A stretch of DNA of 64,000 nucleotides, from positions 124,001 through 188,000 of the forward strand of contig JAPTJF010000047.1 of assembly GCA_029339195.1 (NCBI GenBank), given 5' to 3'. This DNA is from Micractinium sp. NFX-FRZ. Its lineage: Eukaryota > Chlorophyta > Trebouxiophyceae > Chlorellales > Chlorellaceae. Below the pieces are notes generated by a model, which did no database searches, was not told where the DNA came from, and saw nothing but the letters and a program-made list of their open reading frames with translations. The translations under genes were made by a program, and so were the position numbers. This document shows, in pieces, positions 32,687-44,318 of the stretch. Every line of letters begins with the position of its first letter. The stretch's first letter is position 1.

Positions 32687-33895
32687 ATGCTCTGCACGGA
32701 TTTCGGGCCCCCTGAGGAGGAGGCCTTCCGGCGGCACCGTGCCTCGCTCATGCTCTCACACGACCGCAACTGGCAGTATGTTCGGTTCATGAGTTGGGCC
32801 ATCAGCGCGTCGCGTGGCATAGCAGCCGGCCAGTATTCGTCTGCGGTCTGGTCACTGCTCGTTTCCTTCCCTAGCCTGGTGGTGTGGGCGCTGCCGCCCG
32901 AAACGTCGCTGCGGTGAGAGGGTGCCACGGTGCGAGGCCAAGGCACGATGCACATGCGGGCGGGCGCGTGCGAACAGCCGCCAGGGGGTGGAGGTGGCGC
33001 TGCTGACCGCCGGCTGCCGGCGGTACTGCAGGCGCCAGGCGGGGGCTGGTTCTTATTAGGGTTGTTCACGAATCAACTTCTGCTTGCACAGTCACCCTTG
33101 CTCACCTTGTTGACTGCCACCGCTTGCAGGCTGCGCTACTCCCTTGCGACGCTAGCCGACCTGGCGTCCGCCGCGGTGGCAAGCGTGATTTTCGACGCCA
33201 TCTTCCGCCCAGTCCCCGGCGCCGCCGCCGACTCCCCGACCCGGGCTCTGGCCCTCACAGCCAGCGGCAGCGGTGCTGTGTGGCTCGTAGTCTACAGCTC
33301 CTTCTCTGTCCGCCCGTTCAGGTGCGCGCACCCAGAGGCAGCGGCCCGCCCGCGGCAGAGCAGCGTTGCCCATACTGCAGCGGCCGCTGCTGAGTCGCGT
33401 CTGCAGCCTCCATGGGTACCTGCCTGCCGTATGGTGCAGCACTTTTGTGCTCTCCCAACTTGGCCGGGGAGTGCCGCTGAGAGGTGTCCTGTGCCCCCCA
33501 GCCCTGCTGACAGGCTCCCTCTGCCCTGCTCCGCCCCTCCCCACCGCTGCAGCTGGCTGCTGCCCATGCTTGTGGCAGTGGCAGGCATGTCTTTGAGCAC
33601 GACAGGCATGGTGTGCAGCAACGCCAACATGCAGCAGGGCTACGTGCTGCTCTCTCGGGCGGTGCCGTGGCTGATGTCGCTGTCGCGCAAGGCACGGTGC
33701 GCGCCGGCGCCCACCGGTGCCCCGGCGCACCTGCCATCCGCTGCCGGCGCGCGCCTCTGCCACGTGTGGCAGCCCGCGCTGCTGCTGGTGTGCCTGGCAG
33801 TAGTTTGTTTCAAGCTGTACCGCTCTGAGCAGCTGCAGCGCCGTACGTGGCTGGCTGGCCGGCAGCCCCGACAGGCGGGAGGCGGCAGCCGCTGA
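32687..33895 (+). CDS. multi-pass membrane protein of unknown function
   Basis: Three exons (32687-32913, 33130-33321, 33553-33895) give 253 residues. I do not recognise the family. A charged, presumably cytosolic N-terminus (EEEAFRRHRASLMLSHDRNW) precedes about five hydrophobic segments: LLVSFPSLVVWALP, LATLADLASAAVASVIFDAI, LTASGSGAVWLVVYSSFSV, WLLPMLVAVAGMSLSTTG and WQPALLLVCLAVVCFKLY. The C-terminus is basic. All three exons are hydrophobic in the same frame across the junctions, which supports the model. The start ATG at 32687 is the first in frame. Confidence 0.7.
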
Positions 33896-36800
33896 GCGCG
33901 TGCCTGTCCATGCAGCCATGGCAGGGATGCAGCTGCAAGGTGACCAAGTGATGCTCGCGCGTCCATGGCCGCCCCTCCACCCCATCTCCTCCACATGCAG
34001 CCCAGCTGAACGCTTCCCTTTGCTCAAGCCTTGCACCCCTGTACACCTTTTTCCTATGTACCTGCTGCCAACCTGCATCAGTCTCTACGTTCCACCTTTT
34101 GTTCACCAAGCCCACGACCCTCGCACATCAACCCTGCCTTGATCACTGTTGTTCTCTTAACCGACACAATCTCCTACCCACCACTTGTCCGGCTCAACCT
34201 TCCAATGCCGCTGCGTTCCCTGCCGGCCTGAAAGGGTGGCATAAACCCTGCCTTACCGTTGTTCTGCTACCCACCACATGTCCGGCTCGACCTCCTGCTG
34301 CCGCTGCGTTCCCTGCCGGCCTGAAAGGGTGGCGGGGCTTGGCTTGGGCCTCCACGCAATTCCGCATGGCACACCCTCCACTCAGTCATCCCCTCCCCCC
34401 GCCTGCCCTCCTCTCCCGGGTCAAGGCGGCAGTTGGCTGCCCGGTCCCGATTTTCAGCTGTTGGCCATGCGCTAGCGTTGTACCTCTACACGTGCCACCC
34501 TAGTAGGCATCCCGTCCCTAGCAGTGGAGGTTGGTGCACGTGCACCGCCGCCGCCTCTCAGGCTGCACCCTGTCTGTGTAAACGCCATGCGTGCGCTCCT
34601 TCCGCGTCCCTCCTGTGTGCGTCCTACCCATGTTTCAAGCGCGATGCGAGCGCCATTTCATTTCCTCTGGAATGTACCGTACCTGTTTTGGTTGCGCCAC
34701 TCAGCCGCGCCTGTCGTCCTTACACGAGTCTGCCCTCCTGCCACACCTCTGTGCGTGCCCTTCGTGTGCTGCCAGCTCGCACCCCACCCTCCGCCTCCCC
34801 AGGCGTCCCCGCCGACACTGCACCTTTCATTCCCCGGTCGCCGCTGCCTGCCTGCACCGTGCCGTTTGAGACCCTGCCCATGTTGTTCATGCCACCACGC
34901 GTGCATGTGCGTGCCATTTGACACAGCGTGCGACACATGGAACCGCCCCACGCCACAGCAAGGTCATGTGGTCGTCCCCAGGAGGCAGTGGCAGCACTGT
35001 AGGGGTGTCCGTACTGCTTCCTGCTATGTGAACCAACGAGACCAACTAGGCTGTGCGACGAGGGTGCAAAAGGTGCTGCGCCCACCGCTGCTGCCGCCCG
35101 CGCCACAGCCGCATGTGCCGCAGGGCCACCGGTGTGCCCACGCCACAGGCACCCTGAGACTGCTCCTGTCTTGTTCTAAAAAGGCGTCTTAGGCTGAATG
35201 CCAGCAGCCCCCCTGGGCAGCAGCAGTGCTCGAGCCCGTCACAGTGCACCAGCCAGCTCAACCCCGCCAGCTCCTCAACCCTCCTTCCCGCTTGCTAGCA
35301 TTGCAGCTGACATCTGCCACAGCACGGCTGCCGCTGCTCAGCAGTGCAACCACACAAAAATTTACCCCTTCTTTCCCTAGCAGTCAGTGCCAAAACTGTG
35401 CATCATGCGCCCGGCTGCCGACCCAGCCACCGCTCACGGTTCACCACTTGCAGTGTGTTACAGCGAGCTGCTCGCTTGGATAGCTAGGGTGGAAAAGCAG
35501 AAGCAGGGTGGGCTTGCTCAGCCTTTCGGCACAGCCGTCGCTGCTGTGCCACAGTATCGGTGGCGGGAAAAAAACAGGGACGCAGGGGGACAGGAAGCTG
35601 GGAAGACGGGGGCGTTGTGGTGTCGTGTGTGTGTGTGCGCGCACGTGTGGTGTGTATGTGTGTGAGATGAGGGGTGGGCGCGAGAGTTGCAGGTTTGTTT
35701 CTCGGGGGGTGCCCGGGGTGGGTGGGTTGGGTTCCGCTCCAGACGAGTATGGTTTGGTAGGCAGCAGCAATGAGGTGGGGCTGACAACGGGGGCGGGCAC
35801 GCCGCGGGAAGAGAGGATGTTGCCGATGTTGACGGGTGACAGGCGGCACGCGGTAGGGTTGGGGGCACAGGAGAGAGGGCCAGCTGGCAATGTGCAGCTG
35901 GCTGGCAAGGGGGAGGGCCAAGGCTGGGTTGGAGGCCGCAAGCAAGCAAGGAGAGAGGGGGCAGGTGTGTGCGAGAGGACAGAGCAGAGACGGCAAGACA
36001 CATGGCAAAGGGGGCAAGGGGCGGCTGCACTGGCCGCCACGTGACGCAAGCAAGGGGCAGGGGCGTGCGGGGAGGGCCACCGGGCGCTGCTGCCGGCAGG
36101 CACCGCAGGCAGGTTGGGGAGGGGTTGAGTGCTGGAAGTGAGAGAGGGGTCGGGGGGGGAGCAATACATCATCATCATGGGAAGCGATTCTGGCAGGGAG
36201 GAGGGCAGATGCGCCTATACATATACCACATATACAGGCGCATCAAACGAAACTGGCGCCGAGCGTGCGGGGGGGCAAGGGACGCGGGGTTGCCCCGCCA
36301 CGCGCGCCGCCGTAGGTTTGGTTCAGGGGAGAGAGAGGGGGGTGGGGGTCTGGGGACAAGGTGGGACGAGAGGTGGGACGAGACAGTCTCGCACCCTGTG
36401 TTGCAGGGGGCAGGCAGCATGAGGAAAAGGGAGGTGCAGGCGCGGGTTGTGCGCCCGGCAACAAAAGGGCAAGTTGTGGTGTCTTGATGCGGGGGGTGGG
36501 GCCAGCCGGAGCATACACGTGGGATGTGGCCGGCCATAGGCACCGAGGGACAGGGGGGTGAGGGGCAGGGGGGAAAGAACCGACTGGATAGTGCAATGAG
36601 ATAGGAGCAGCCAGGGGGTCCCAAGAGAGCTGAGCAAGCAGTGGGGCAGGGCAGGGCAGAAGCTGCAGGGAGGGAGTCATTCATTGGTTTGACAGTCGGA
36701 GGCTGACGCGCTCGAAAGTGCAAGGGGGGCGGGGGGGCGTTTGCATGGTGGGAGGATGCTGTTGGTTTCGTGGCAGGATGCTGGTTGGCCGACTGAGTTG

Positions 36801-37229
36801 GTTCAGTGGGCATCAACCTTGGGAGGTGTGAGAGCGAGCGGGCACAGGGGAGAGGCAGGGGAGGCGGGGAGGCACACGAAAGATGGAAGAAGAGCAAGCG
36901 GGGGAAGCAAGGGGAAAGAACATGCAGCGCTCATTTGTTCGTTCGGGCGGGGTGTGCGTTCCCCGAGCGGGGCACAAGCGGCGTCGTGAGGTTGGCGCGC
37001 GGGCGGCGGGGCGCAGGGGTGGTGGCTGGGCGGCGCGAGGCCGGCTGGCCGCGCCGCATGCCGCGTGGTTCCAAGGGGAGGGTGGGGCATGATGGGGGCA
37101 GGGTTGCGGGGGCAGGCGCCTTGTGACGCAATTGCGCCCGCAGCACAGGGGGGCTGCAGTAGGCGCCTCTCAAGGGGGCCTCTAAACGGGCCCCCTCTAA
37201 ACGGGTTGAAATGGAACCCTCGGCGCCCC
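33896..37229. other. long gene-poor interval
   Basis: I find no supported gene in 3.3 kb. The left part (33.9-35.4 kb) is C/T-rich and may hold the 3' UTR of the membrane protein. The right part (about 35.5-37.2 kb) is strongly G-rich on the plus strand, so C-rich on minus, as expected for a long 3' UTR of the minus-strand gene to its right, or for G-quadruplex-forming DNA. Open frames of 150-300 codons here are low complexity without motifs. Confidence 0.45.
34132..34333. repeat. 93-bp tandem duplication
   Basis: CTACCCACCACTTGTCCGGC at 34174 recurs with one change at 34267, and GCGTTCCCTGCCGGCCTGAA is present in both copies. No gene is involved. Confidence 0.85.
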
Positions 37230-39500
37230 TCAGAAGAGGGCTGGCAGCTCCCAGTCAGCCCAGGCCAGGAAATCCTCGGCGGGCAGCTTGGCCGGCAGCA
37301 GGGCGGGGTCGGGGGTGGGCCCCCACAGGCTTCCCAGGTCGGCGCTGGGCCCCGGCTGCAGCGTGGCCAGCTGGCTGGCGGGATCGCCGGCGGGCACAGC
37401 AGGCGCAGCAGGGCTGCCCAGCAGGGCTGCCAGCGTGCTGAAGGAGCTGACGCGGGGCGGCTTGGCGTCGCTGCTGGCAGCCACGGGCACCCCCGGCAGC
37501 ACCAGGCCGAGGCCGGGCTGCGGCAGCGGCGCGCGCGCGCCACCAAACTGCGTGCTCTGCAGGCTGCTGTTGCTCCTGCAGCAGGGAGAGGGGCGGGCAG
37601 GCACAGGCAGGAGGCAAGTGGCTGCTTGGTGAGGAGGGGGAAGGGGAGGGGAGGAGGAAGGGCAGGGGGTGTCGGAGGGCCAGCCAGCAGAAACCACAGC
37701 ACTGCCGGTGGCGCTATGCTCAGCCCTCAGCCGGCATGTGCCCCTCGGCGTGCAGGCAAAGCGTGCCGCCGTCCTTCGTGACCATCCTTTGCTTGAACCA
37801 ACTGCCCCGCATGCTCACCCGTTGGAGATAGCCGGCGCCTGGCGGTACTGCTGCTGCTGGTACAGCTGTTGCTGGTACTGCTGCTGCTGGTACGACTGGT
37901 ACTGCTGCTGCTGGTACTGCTGCTGCTGGTACTGCTGGTGCTGGAACTGCTGGTGCTGCGCCGCTGCGGCGGCAAAGGCAGAGGTGGGGGAGGCGCAGTC
38001 GAAGCTGGGGTGGGGGGCCAGCGCACAGGGGTGGCCGTCGCTGCCCTCGCTGCTCGTCGCCCCGCCCTCGCTGGAGTGCCCCTGGGCAGAGGCGCCAAAG
38101 GAGCCTGTGTGGTGCAGGTAGCGGTGGTGGTAGGGCGCGTGGGAGTCGAGGCTGGTGGCGCTGCCGCCGGTGGCGGCGCCGCGGCGCAGGCGCTGCGTCA
38201 GCGCGCGCGGGCTGCCCGCCGGCAGCGCCGGCCCGGGCGGCGCCATGTGGTGGGTGCTGTGCGCCGGCTGGTGCGCCGCCGGCTGCTGGTTGCCGTGCGC
38301 GCGGGAGCTGCTGGGCAGCGTCGCCACGCTGGCCCGCTGCATGGGCTCGCCAGCCGGGTCGTGCGCCGCGGCGGCAGAGGCGGGGGCCTTGGGGGCGCGC
38401 GGCTTGGCGGCGGCGCCGGGGTGGGCGTCGCCGCCAGCGCAGGCGGCGGCCGTGCGCCGCGGCTTGGCACGCCCCGTGCGGTTGGCTGCCGCATAGAACC
38501 GCCGGCTGGCACCCACGGCCTCCAGAAGCTTGCGCCTGAGCCAGGTGTTGTTGTTGGAGTTGGTGTGCACGGTGTAGACCTGCGGGGAAACAGGGGGCAG
38601 GGGCAAGGCAGCGGGGGGTGGAGGTGAGAGTGGCAGGGGCAGGCAGCGTGGCTTGACGCAGGCAGGCCGAGCGGACACATCGTCAGCGAGGGGGTATCTA
38701 CCAACGCAGGGTATCCCTCAGCCAGCCGGGCGCGCCGCCCCCACCTGCACACGATGGCAGGCCCGCCCTGGACGGTGCAGCCTCGACAGGCGGGCCGTGC
38801 GGCGCCAGCTGGCGCCAGCTGGCACATACTTCCTGCCCGCCCCCGCCCTGGTTCCCAACCTTGGCAAGAACCCTACCTTTGCAAACATGTCCCGCAGCTC
38901 GCGCTGGCTCATGCGGTTGACCATGCGGGCCGCCGCCTTGGAGTCTGCCGTGCCAAAGTGCTTCAGCGCATCGCTGCACTGCTCCGCGGAGAGCACGTGC
39001 CGCAGCAGGTGGTGCTGGCCGTTGACGGCATCGCCCGCCGCAGCGGCGGCGGCGGCGGCGGCACTGCCAGCGAGCGCCCCAGGAGTGGGAGGCGCCACGG
39101 CGGCGTCACACGACATAGGGGAGCCTGCATGCACCGGTGGCAGCCCACGGGCTTGCGTGGTGGCCGCGCCGATCTGCAGGGGTGGGGGCCGCGCACAGGG
39201 TGGGTCGGGGACAGGTGGCGCCGCACTTCCGGTACACGGCTGGGGCGGGGCGGTGCCAGGCTTGCCAGCCTCTGCTGATGGCTTGGAGGCAGTTCCGCAA
39301 CCGTATGGGCACAACTGGCAGTGCATGCATGGCCCCAAGATGGACCTGGGTTGAAGGTAAAGTATGGCCGCTGTCTGACGCACAAGCGGGGGAAGCCAAG
39401 GGGCGCCACCGGCCACTCGGCCCAGCCCTCCTGGGCCTGCCAGCGGCCCTGCCGGCTCACCTGCGGGTCGTGAGTGGCACTGCATGTGCTCATGTTGCAC
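37230..39500 (-). CDS. Gln-rich protein with conserved SNNN-WLRRKL block
   Basis: The C-terminal two exons (38579-37819 and 37575-37230) and the end of the preceding exon (donor at 38877) join in frame; the 5' part to 39500 is one open frame, or it may hide an intron. The full model is 576 residues. The ordered core spans the junction: SAEQCSDALKHFGTADSKAA, RMVNRMSQRELRDMFAKV and YTVHTNSNNNTWLRRKLLEA. I recall related WLRRKL blocks in plant and algal nuclear proteins but cannot name the family. A His/Ser-rich linker and a repeat of QQQYQQQQY follow (about 37840-37960), then a Gly/Pro/Ser tail ending EDFLAWADWELPALF, acidic-hydrophobic like an activation domain. A regulator role is only inference. 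Confidence 0.65.
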
Positions 39501-40976
39501 TCTGCGAGGGCGGGGAGTCGGGAGGAAGTGGTGGCGGCCAGGAATGAGGCGGAGAAGCTATTCGGCAGGCAGGGCAGAGACGGTGCCTGAAGCTCTTGCA
39601 GCGATCGAACATGCATAGGGTGATTTATGCGCTCCCGACACGACAGACGTCAGCACAGAGGACGCAAGGAGGCCAGCAGCGCGCGAAATGTTGCGGACCG
39701 GCATGCCCAGGCTGTCGTCGCCCTCGTCGTCCCGCACTCGCCAGCCCACCTTGTCTGCCCTCAGTACGTCTTTCTGTATCCTTTGACCGCACCAGACGAT
39801 GCCACGTGAGGTGCCGCGGGTGCCGAGCGATAGGGAGGTCTGGGGAGTGCACTCTCGGGGCCGATGGCTTTACTGTCTGGATGATGATGAGAACTTGAGA
39901 TTGCGAACAACAGCTTTCACGAGAGCGGATGTGCTTCACGCAGCCGCGCTTCACGCAACGCACGAGGGATTCGGTGGATCCCAGTGCAGCGCAATTCTGC
40001 CTCTGTCCCCCTCTGTTTTGCTCCTTCGCAACCCACAATCAATTTGCCGGGCCTTGGAGGAGACCGAATCTAAAGTGCAACACTGGGGTGTTCCGCTGCC
40101 CTTTCGAGTTTCCGGTGGCTGTAGCCTATAATATGCCCAAGCGCAGCGGTCTACATTGTAGAATCTACAACCCAGAAAGCAACACAGCTGGACACGGTGG
40201 GAGAGTGCACAAGGTACTGCTGCCTCGCACAGAGCGGCAGGCGGTCCCGCCCACAACGGATCACCACAGGGGTTTACAATTGAGATTTCCGTTCGAGTTG
40301 CCGCAGGCATTAGGATACTTGGAGAAAGCACGGGCATACCAGTGCAAGCGATGTTCAAGGATGGCAACTAGCTGCCCAGTGCACGTCCCCAATTGCCGCT
40401 GCCTGGCGTGCCTGGGAGGGTGGCTGCTGGGCCCGGCCAGGTCGAGACATTCCACGTGGCGCTGCCTTGCCAAAGAGGGACATGATTCATACATGCACCA
40501 TCGCGCAGCATTGCTCCCTCCCCGGCTGTCGTTGTGTCCATCACCCCAGCGCTTGCCTGGCAGCATCTGAGCAGGGGGTGTCCCACCGCTCCTGGCCCGT
40601 TGGTGGGATCCCGGGCCGGTGCGCTATTGAAGGGGAGGCGGCTCACAGTTGAGCAGCACCCTCTCGCCCTCGGTCCAGCCAGTGTGCCTCAATGAGCGGT
40701 GGCATCAGCCCGCCCGTCTGAGCTCATACCCTCCCAAGCTTGGCAGCATCAGTGTGCAGTCGAGATGCTCCCAGCGCCTACTGCTTCCAGCCTCGCAATT
40801 ATAATAAACCGTCTCACAAGGACCCCAAGCCTGTGCTCAGTACCTGTCATCCCCCGCGGCACGTATCTGTCACTCGGGTTGAATGTTTGGCCTTGATAGG
40901 CCACAATTAGCTTGGAAACCAGGAGCTGTTGGCTTGCTGCTCCTCACTGCTTCCCCTCTGCATTCGGTAAGTTTTG

Positions 40977-41008
<32 letters not shown>

Positions 41009-41471
41009 CCAACCAGCAGGCCCAGCTAGTGGGCAGCAGGCCAAAAACTGCATTGCAGCATTGGCAGATGAAATGCAATCTGGCCTCCACCACTCGGGGC
41101 CACCCCGCCAAGCGGCCATTGCTACAAAGTGGCAGGCTAAGCCCCAGCCACGTCTGGATCGCCCCCGCGCAGGTACGGCCCTGTAGTCCAGGGCAGGCCA
41201 AACTTTACAATGCCAGATTTGCACCTACGATGCTGGCACCCGCAGGATGCCGCCAGCACGGCGCCCGCTAGCTGGCGGCGCCAGTTGCTGTGACAACGCC
41301 CCAGCGCTCCCGGCCGTGCTCCCGCTCACGACCGTCTCAAGCGGTGGTTTGCGCTTCCAGCCGTTTCAAGCTGCGCGAAACAGACAAGCCTGGGTTGGCC
41401 GCTGCTAACGCGAGTGTCCGTCACACGGCAGCCTAATTGAACGACAATGGGCCGTTGAGCGTCGTGGTCGG
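39501..41471. other. intergenic region with lower GC
   Basis: About 2 kb between divergent genes. From 39.6 to 40.4 kb the base composition is visibly closer to even than in the rest of the window. One open frame on plus (39929-40570, 213 codons) has no domain and atypical codon use; I do not call it. Confidence 0.4.
40977..41009. repeat. CAGG tetranucleotide repeat
   Basis: Eight consecutive CAGG units upstream of the metalloprotease gene. Confidence 0.9.
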
Positions 41472-44285
41472 ATGCAGGAGTCCTCTGGAGAAGGGGGAGA
41501 GAGCGAGCCGCAGCTTCTGGTCGGAGAGCGCTCTGCGCCTGTGCCGGCGTCTGCCTCTCTTCCAGGGCGGCATGGGACGCCGGGGGCCTGGAAGGTGAGC
41601 GACTGCACTTGCGGTGCGGGACGCTGGCCCGGGAAGCTGGCCAGTCAGTCCTGTGCCAGCGCCTGCCGCCCGCCACCCGCAGCCAGCCAACAACAGCAGC
41701 CATGTTGCTGCGTGCAGGCGCAGGCCGTCCGCTCCACCTCCCTGCTAGCGGTCGGGGCAGTGCTACTGGCGGTGGGGATTGCGCTGGTGGCCACACCGCT
41801 GGCGCTACACGCCGCGCAGCCGCGCGGCCGCGCGCCTGCGCCTCCACCGCCGGCACTTCTGCAGCAGCAGGCGGCGGGTGCATTGGGCGGGCTGGATGCT
41901 GAGGGCGTGCCACTGGATGCAGTGCGGACATCGGCGGAGCAGCAGGAAGAGGAGCTGTCGGACTGCCAGGTGGCCCTGCCCAGCCGCGATGCCTATGTGG
42001 CATCAGCGGCGGCAGCAGAGGCATCGCTTTTCGGTGCCCCCGCCACCGCCCTGCCTGCAAGCGAGCTGCAGGCAGCCGTGGGCAGCCAGCCGCCGCTGCT
42101 GATAGGCACTGTGTTCTGGGTGCTCGTCAGCGGCTCACACCCGTGGACACCGCAGTTCCAGCCCGCTGCGGCTGCCCAGGTGCGTGCCAGTGCCCGAAAC
42201 ACCCTGTGCATGCGCACGCTGCGCTGCACCACCCACCTTGGGTGCCGCAGCCAGACCGCCATCACTGGGCCGGCTTGCGACTGGAACCTTGCTTCAACGC
42301 CTGCACCCAAGTGCCGCTTCCACCTGCAGGTCCACACCCTGAATGCTGCGTTCCGCGGCCTGAGCATCCGCTTCCGCTTGGATGCCATCGTCGCCGCCCC
42401 CGCTGCCGACGACGCAACCGTGCAGCAGTGCTCAGAGCGGTGGGAGGAGCTGGCGGGGCGGCTGCTGCCCGCCGCGCCCGCCGGCACTGACAGCAGCAGC
42501 AGCAGCCCAGCAGACCCAGCGGCCCTCCACGTCATTGTGTGCGAGCCACGGGGCGTCAGGGGTGCAGCAGCCGTGCTCGGAGGTGGCACCGCAGGCGACC
42601 CTCAGGCCAGCTCCGCCGGGGGTGCAGCTGCAGGCAGCATCCTGCTCCGACGCAGCGCTCTCTGGCTTTCACGGACAAGCTTGGTGCACCAGGTGCGCTT
42701 GGTGCCCGCAAAGAATCAGCTGGGCTGGCCGGGGTTGTGGGGGCCGACATCTGGGGCTCATGCACGTGCCCACTCCAACGCAGTCATTGACTTTGCATGC
42801 AGCCTCAGCCTTCGCTTGTTCTCAGCTCGGCACCAGCGGGTCGCTGGCGCCAGACACGCATGTGATGCTGGCCGCCTGCTGTGCCTGCTGTGCAGGTGGG
42901 CCACTTCCTGGGGCTGCCCCACCCCTTCCCAGACGAGAAGCAGAGCTGCAAGCTGGACGGCGATGCAGTTGCAGACACGCCTCTCCAATACGCACCCAAC
43001 ACGGGCTGCCAGCAAGGTGGGCGTGGGCAGTGCAGAGCGGTTGGGTGGGTGGGTGGGTGGGTGGGCAGCAGGGGACTGCGGCACAGGCATGAGACAGCGC
43101 TGGCTCACAGCTGCCGTTGGTTCGGCATGTGCCGGTGTGCCTCTGCGTGCAAAGCATGCGTGGGCTTCCGCATTCACATGCGGGCCATTAGCGGAGCGTA
43201 TACCCAGCCTGGAGCACGTTTGGTGGTGCGTCCCTGGAGACCCTTTTGTGGCCATCAGCTCACCTGCCGCACCGGACCGTACCTGCGCCAACGCTCACCA
43301 CTCGCTCGCACCTGTGCTGCCCTGCACCTGCCCTGCCTGCCCTGCCTAGCCTGTAAGCAACATCACCTTTGCGTGCCTGCCCCTGCAGACGGCGACCTGC
43401 ACGTGTGCCAGGCCTCTGGGGATGGGCCGGTGCCGGTCATCAACTTCATGGACCTCACAAATGACACCTGCAGGTGGGGGAGCAGGGAGAGAAGCGGCTA
43501 CATGCAGTGACACTTGTTTCCTTCGAGGGTTGAGGGGGCTGAGGGTCGCCAAACCGCAGATTTCATAAGAGCACCCTGTGGATGGGTGTTTTGCGTCTAT
43601 TCCTGCGCCAGGGGCGCACTTGCGTTTCAGGGGGCTGGGAGCCATGGAGTGTGTGTTCCTAGCCTTGCAAAGTACAAAGGAACTGTGCACCACTGTGCTG
43701 TGCCTGCCTTGTACTGTGCCTGCCTTTTACAGTCTTGACGCCACCGTGCACCCCCGCGCTCCCCTGCAGATGGCACTTCACGGTGGGGCAGGCCGCCCGC
43801 ATGCAGGCCATGCTGCGTGCGCACCGCCCCCAGCTGTACGCAGCAGCCGCGGCAGCCGCCATGCTGCCGCAGCCGCAGCATGCGCTTGCGCTGGAGGCGG
43901 CGTGGCAGTCGGGGCCGCCTCCTAGAGTCGTGCAACAGCAACAGCTGCAGGCAGCAGCACAGGCAGCGGCAGCACAGGCAGTGGCGGCGGCGGCAGCAGC
44001 CGCCTCTGGATCTGCAGCCAGCATCAGCGTGCAGAGCAGCAGTCAGAGCGTGTCCAGTGTGGTTGCGCGAGCTGCACAGCTGGTCTCTGAGCCGTGGCAG
44101 CAGGCAGCGCTGGCGGCGGACGGCCGCCTGTCTGGCGCCCTGCAAGACTGCGCATGCTTGGGGCCAGACGCCGGCGGCCGCGTGCTCTGGACTGGCCAGC
44201 TGAATGCCAGCTACTCTGTGGAAGCTGTGCGGCTGCTGCTACCCGTCACGCTAGGCACCAGCGGCACTGGCAGCGAGCCTGGCGG

Positions 44286-44318
<33 letters not shown>

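Noticed and set aside
39929..40570. 213-codon frame in the lower-GC island
   Set aside because: No domain, no acceptor or donor logic, and unlike coding composition here.
40977..41009. short direct repeats that might suggest a CRISPR array
   Set aside because: A perfect tetranucleotide microsatellite without spacers; the organism is eukaryotic.
42693..42895. alternative exon that would restore HExxH in the protease
   Set aside because: No CACGAG or CATGAG sequence occurs in this intron, so no splice choice here gives His-Glu.
41472..43349. 625-codon frame read straight through
   Set aside because: It starts correctly but reads through introns. The spliced model keeps the protease motifs in frame; the read-through does not.
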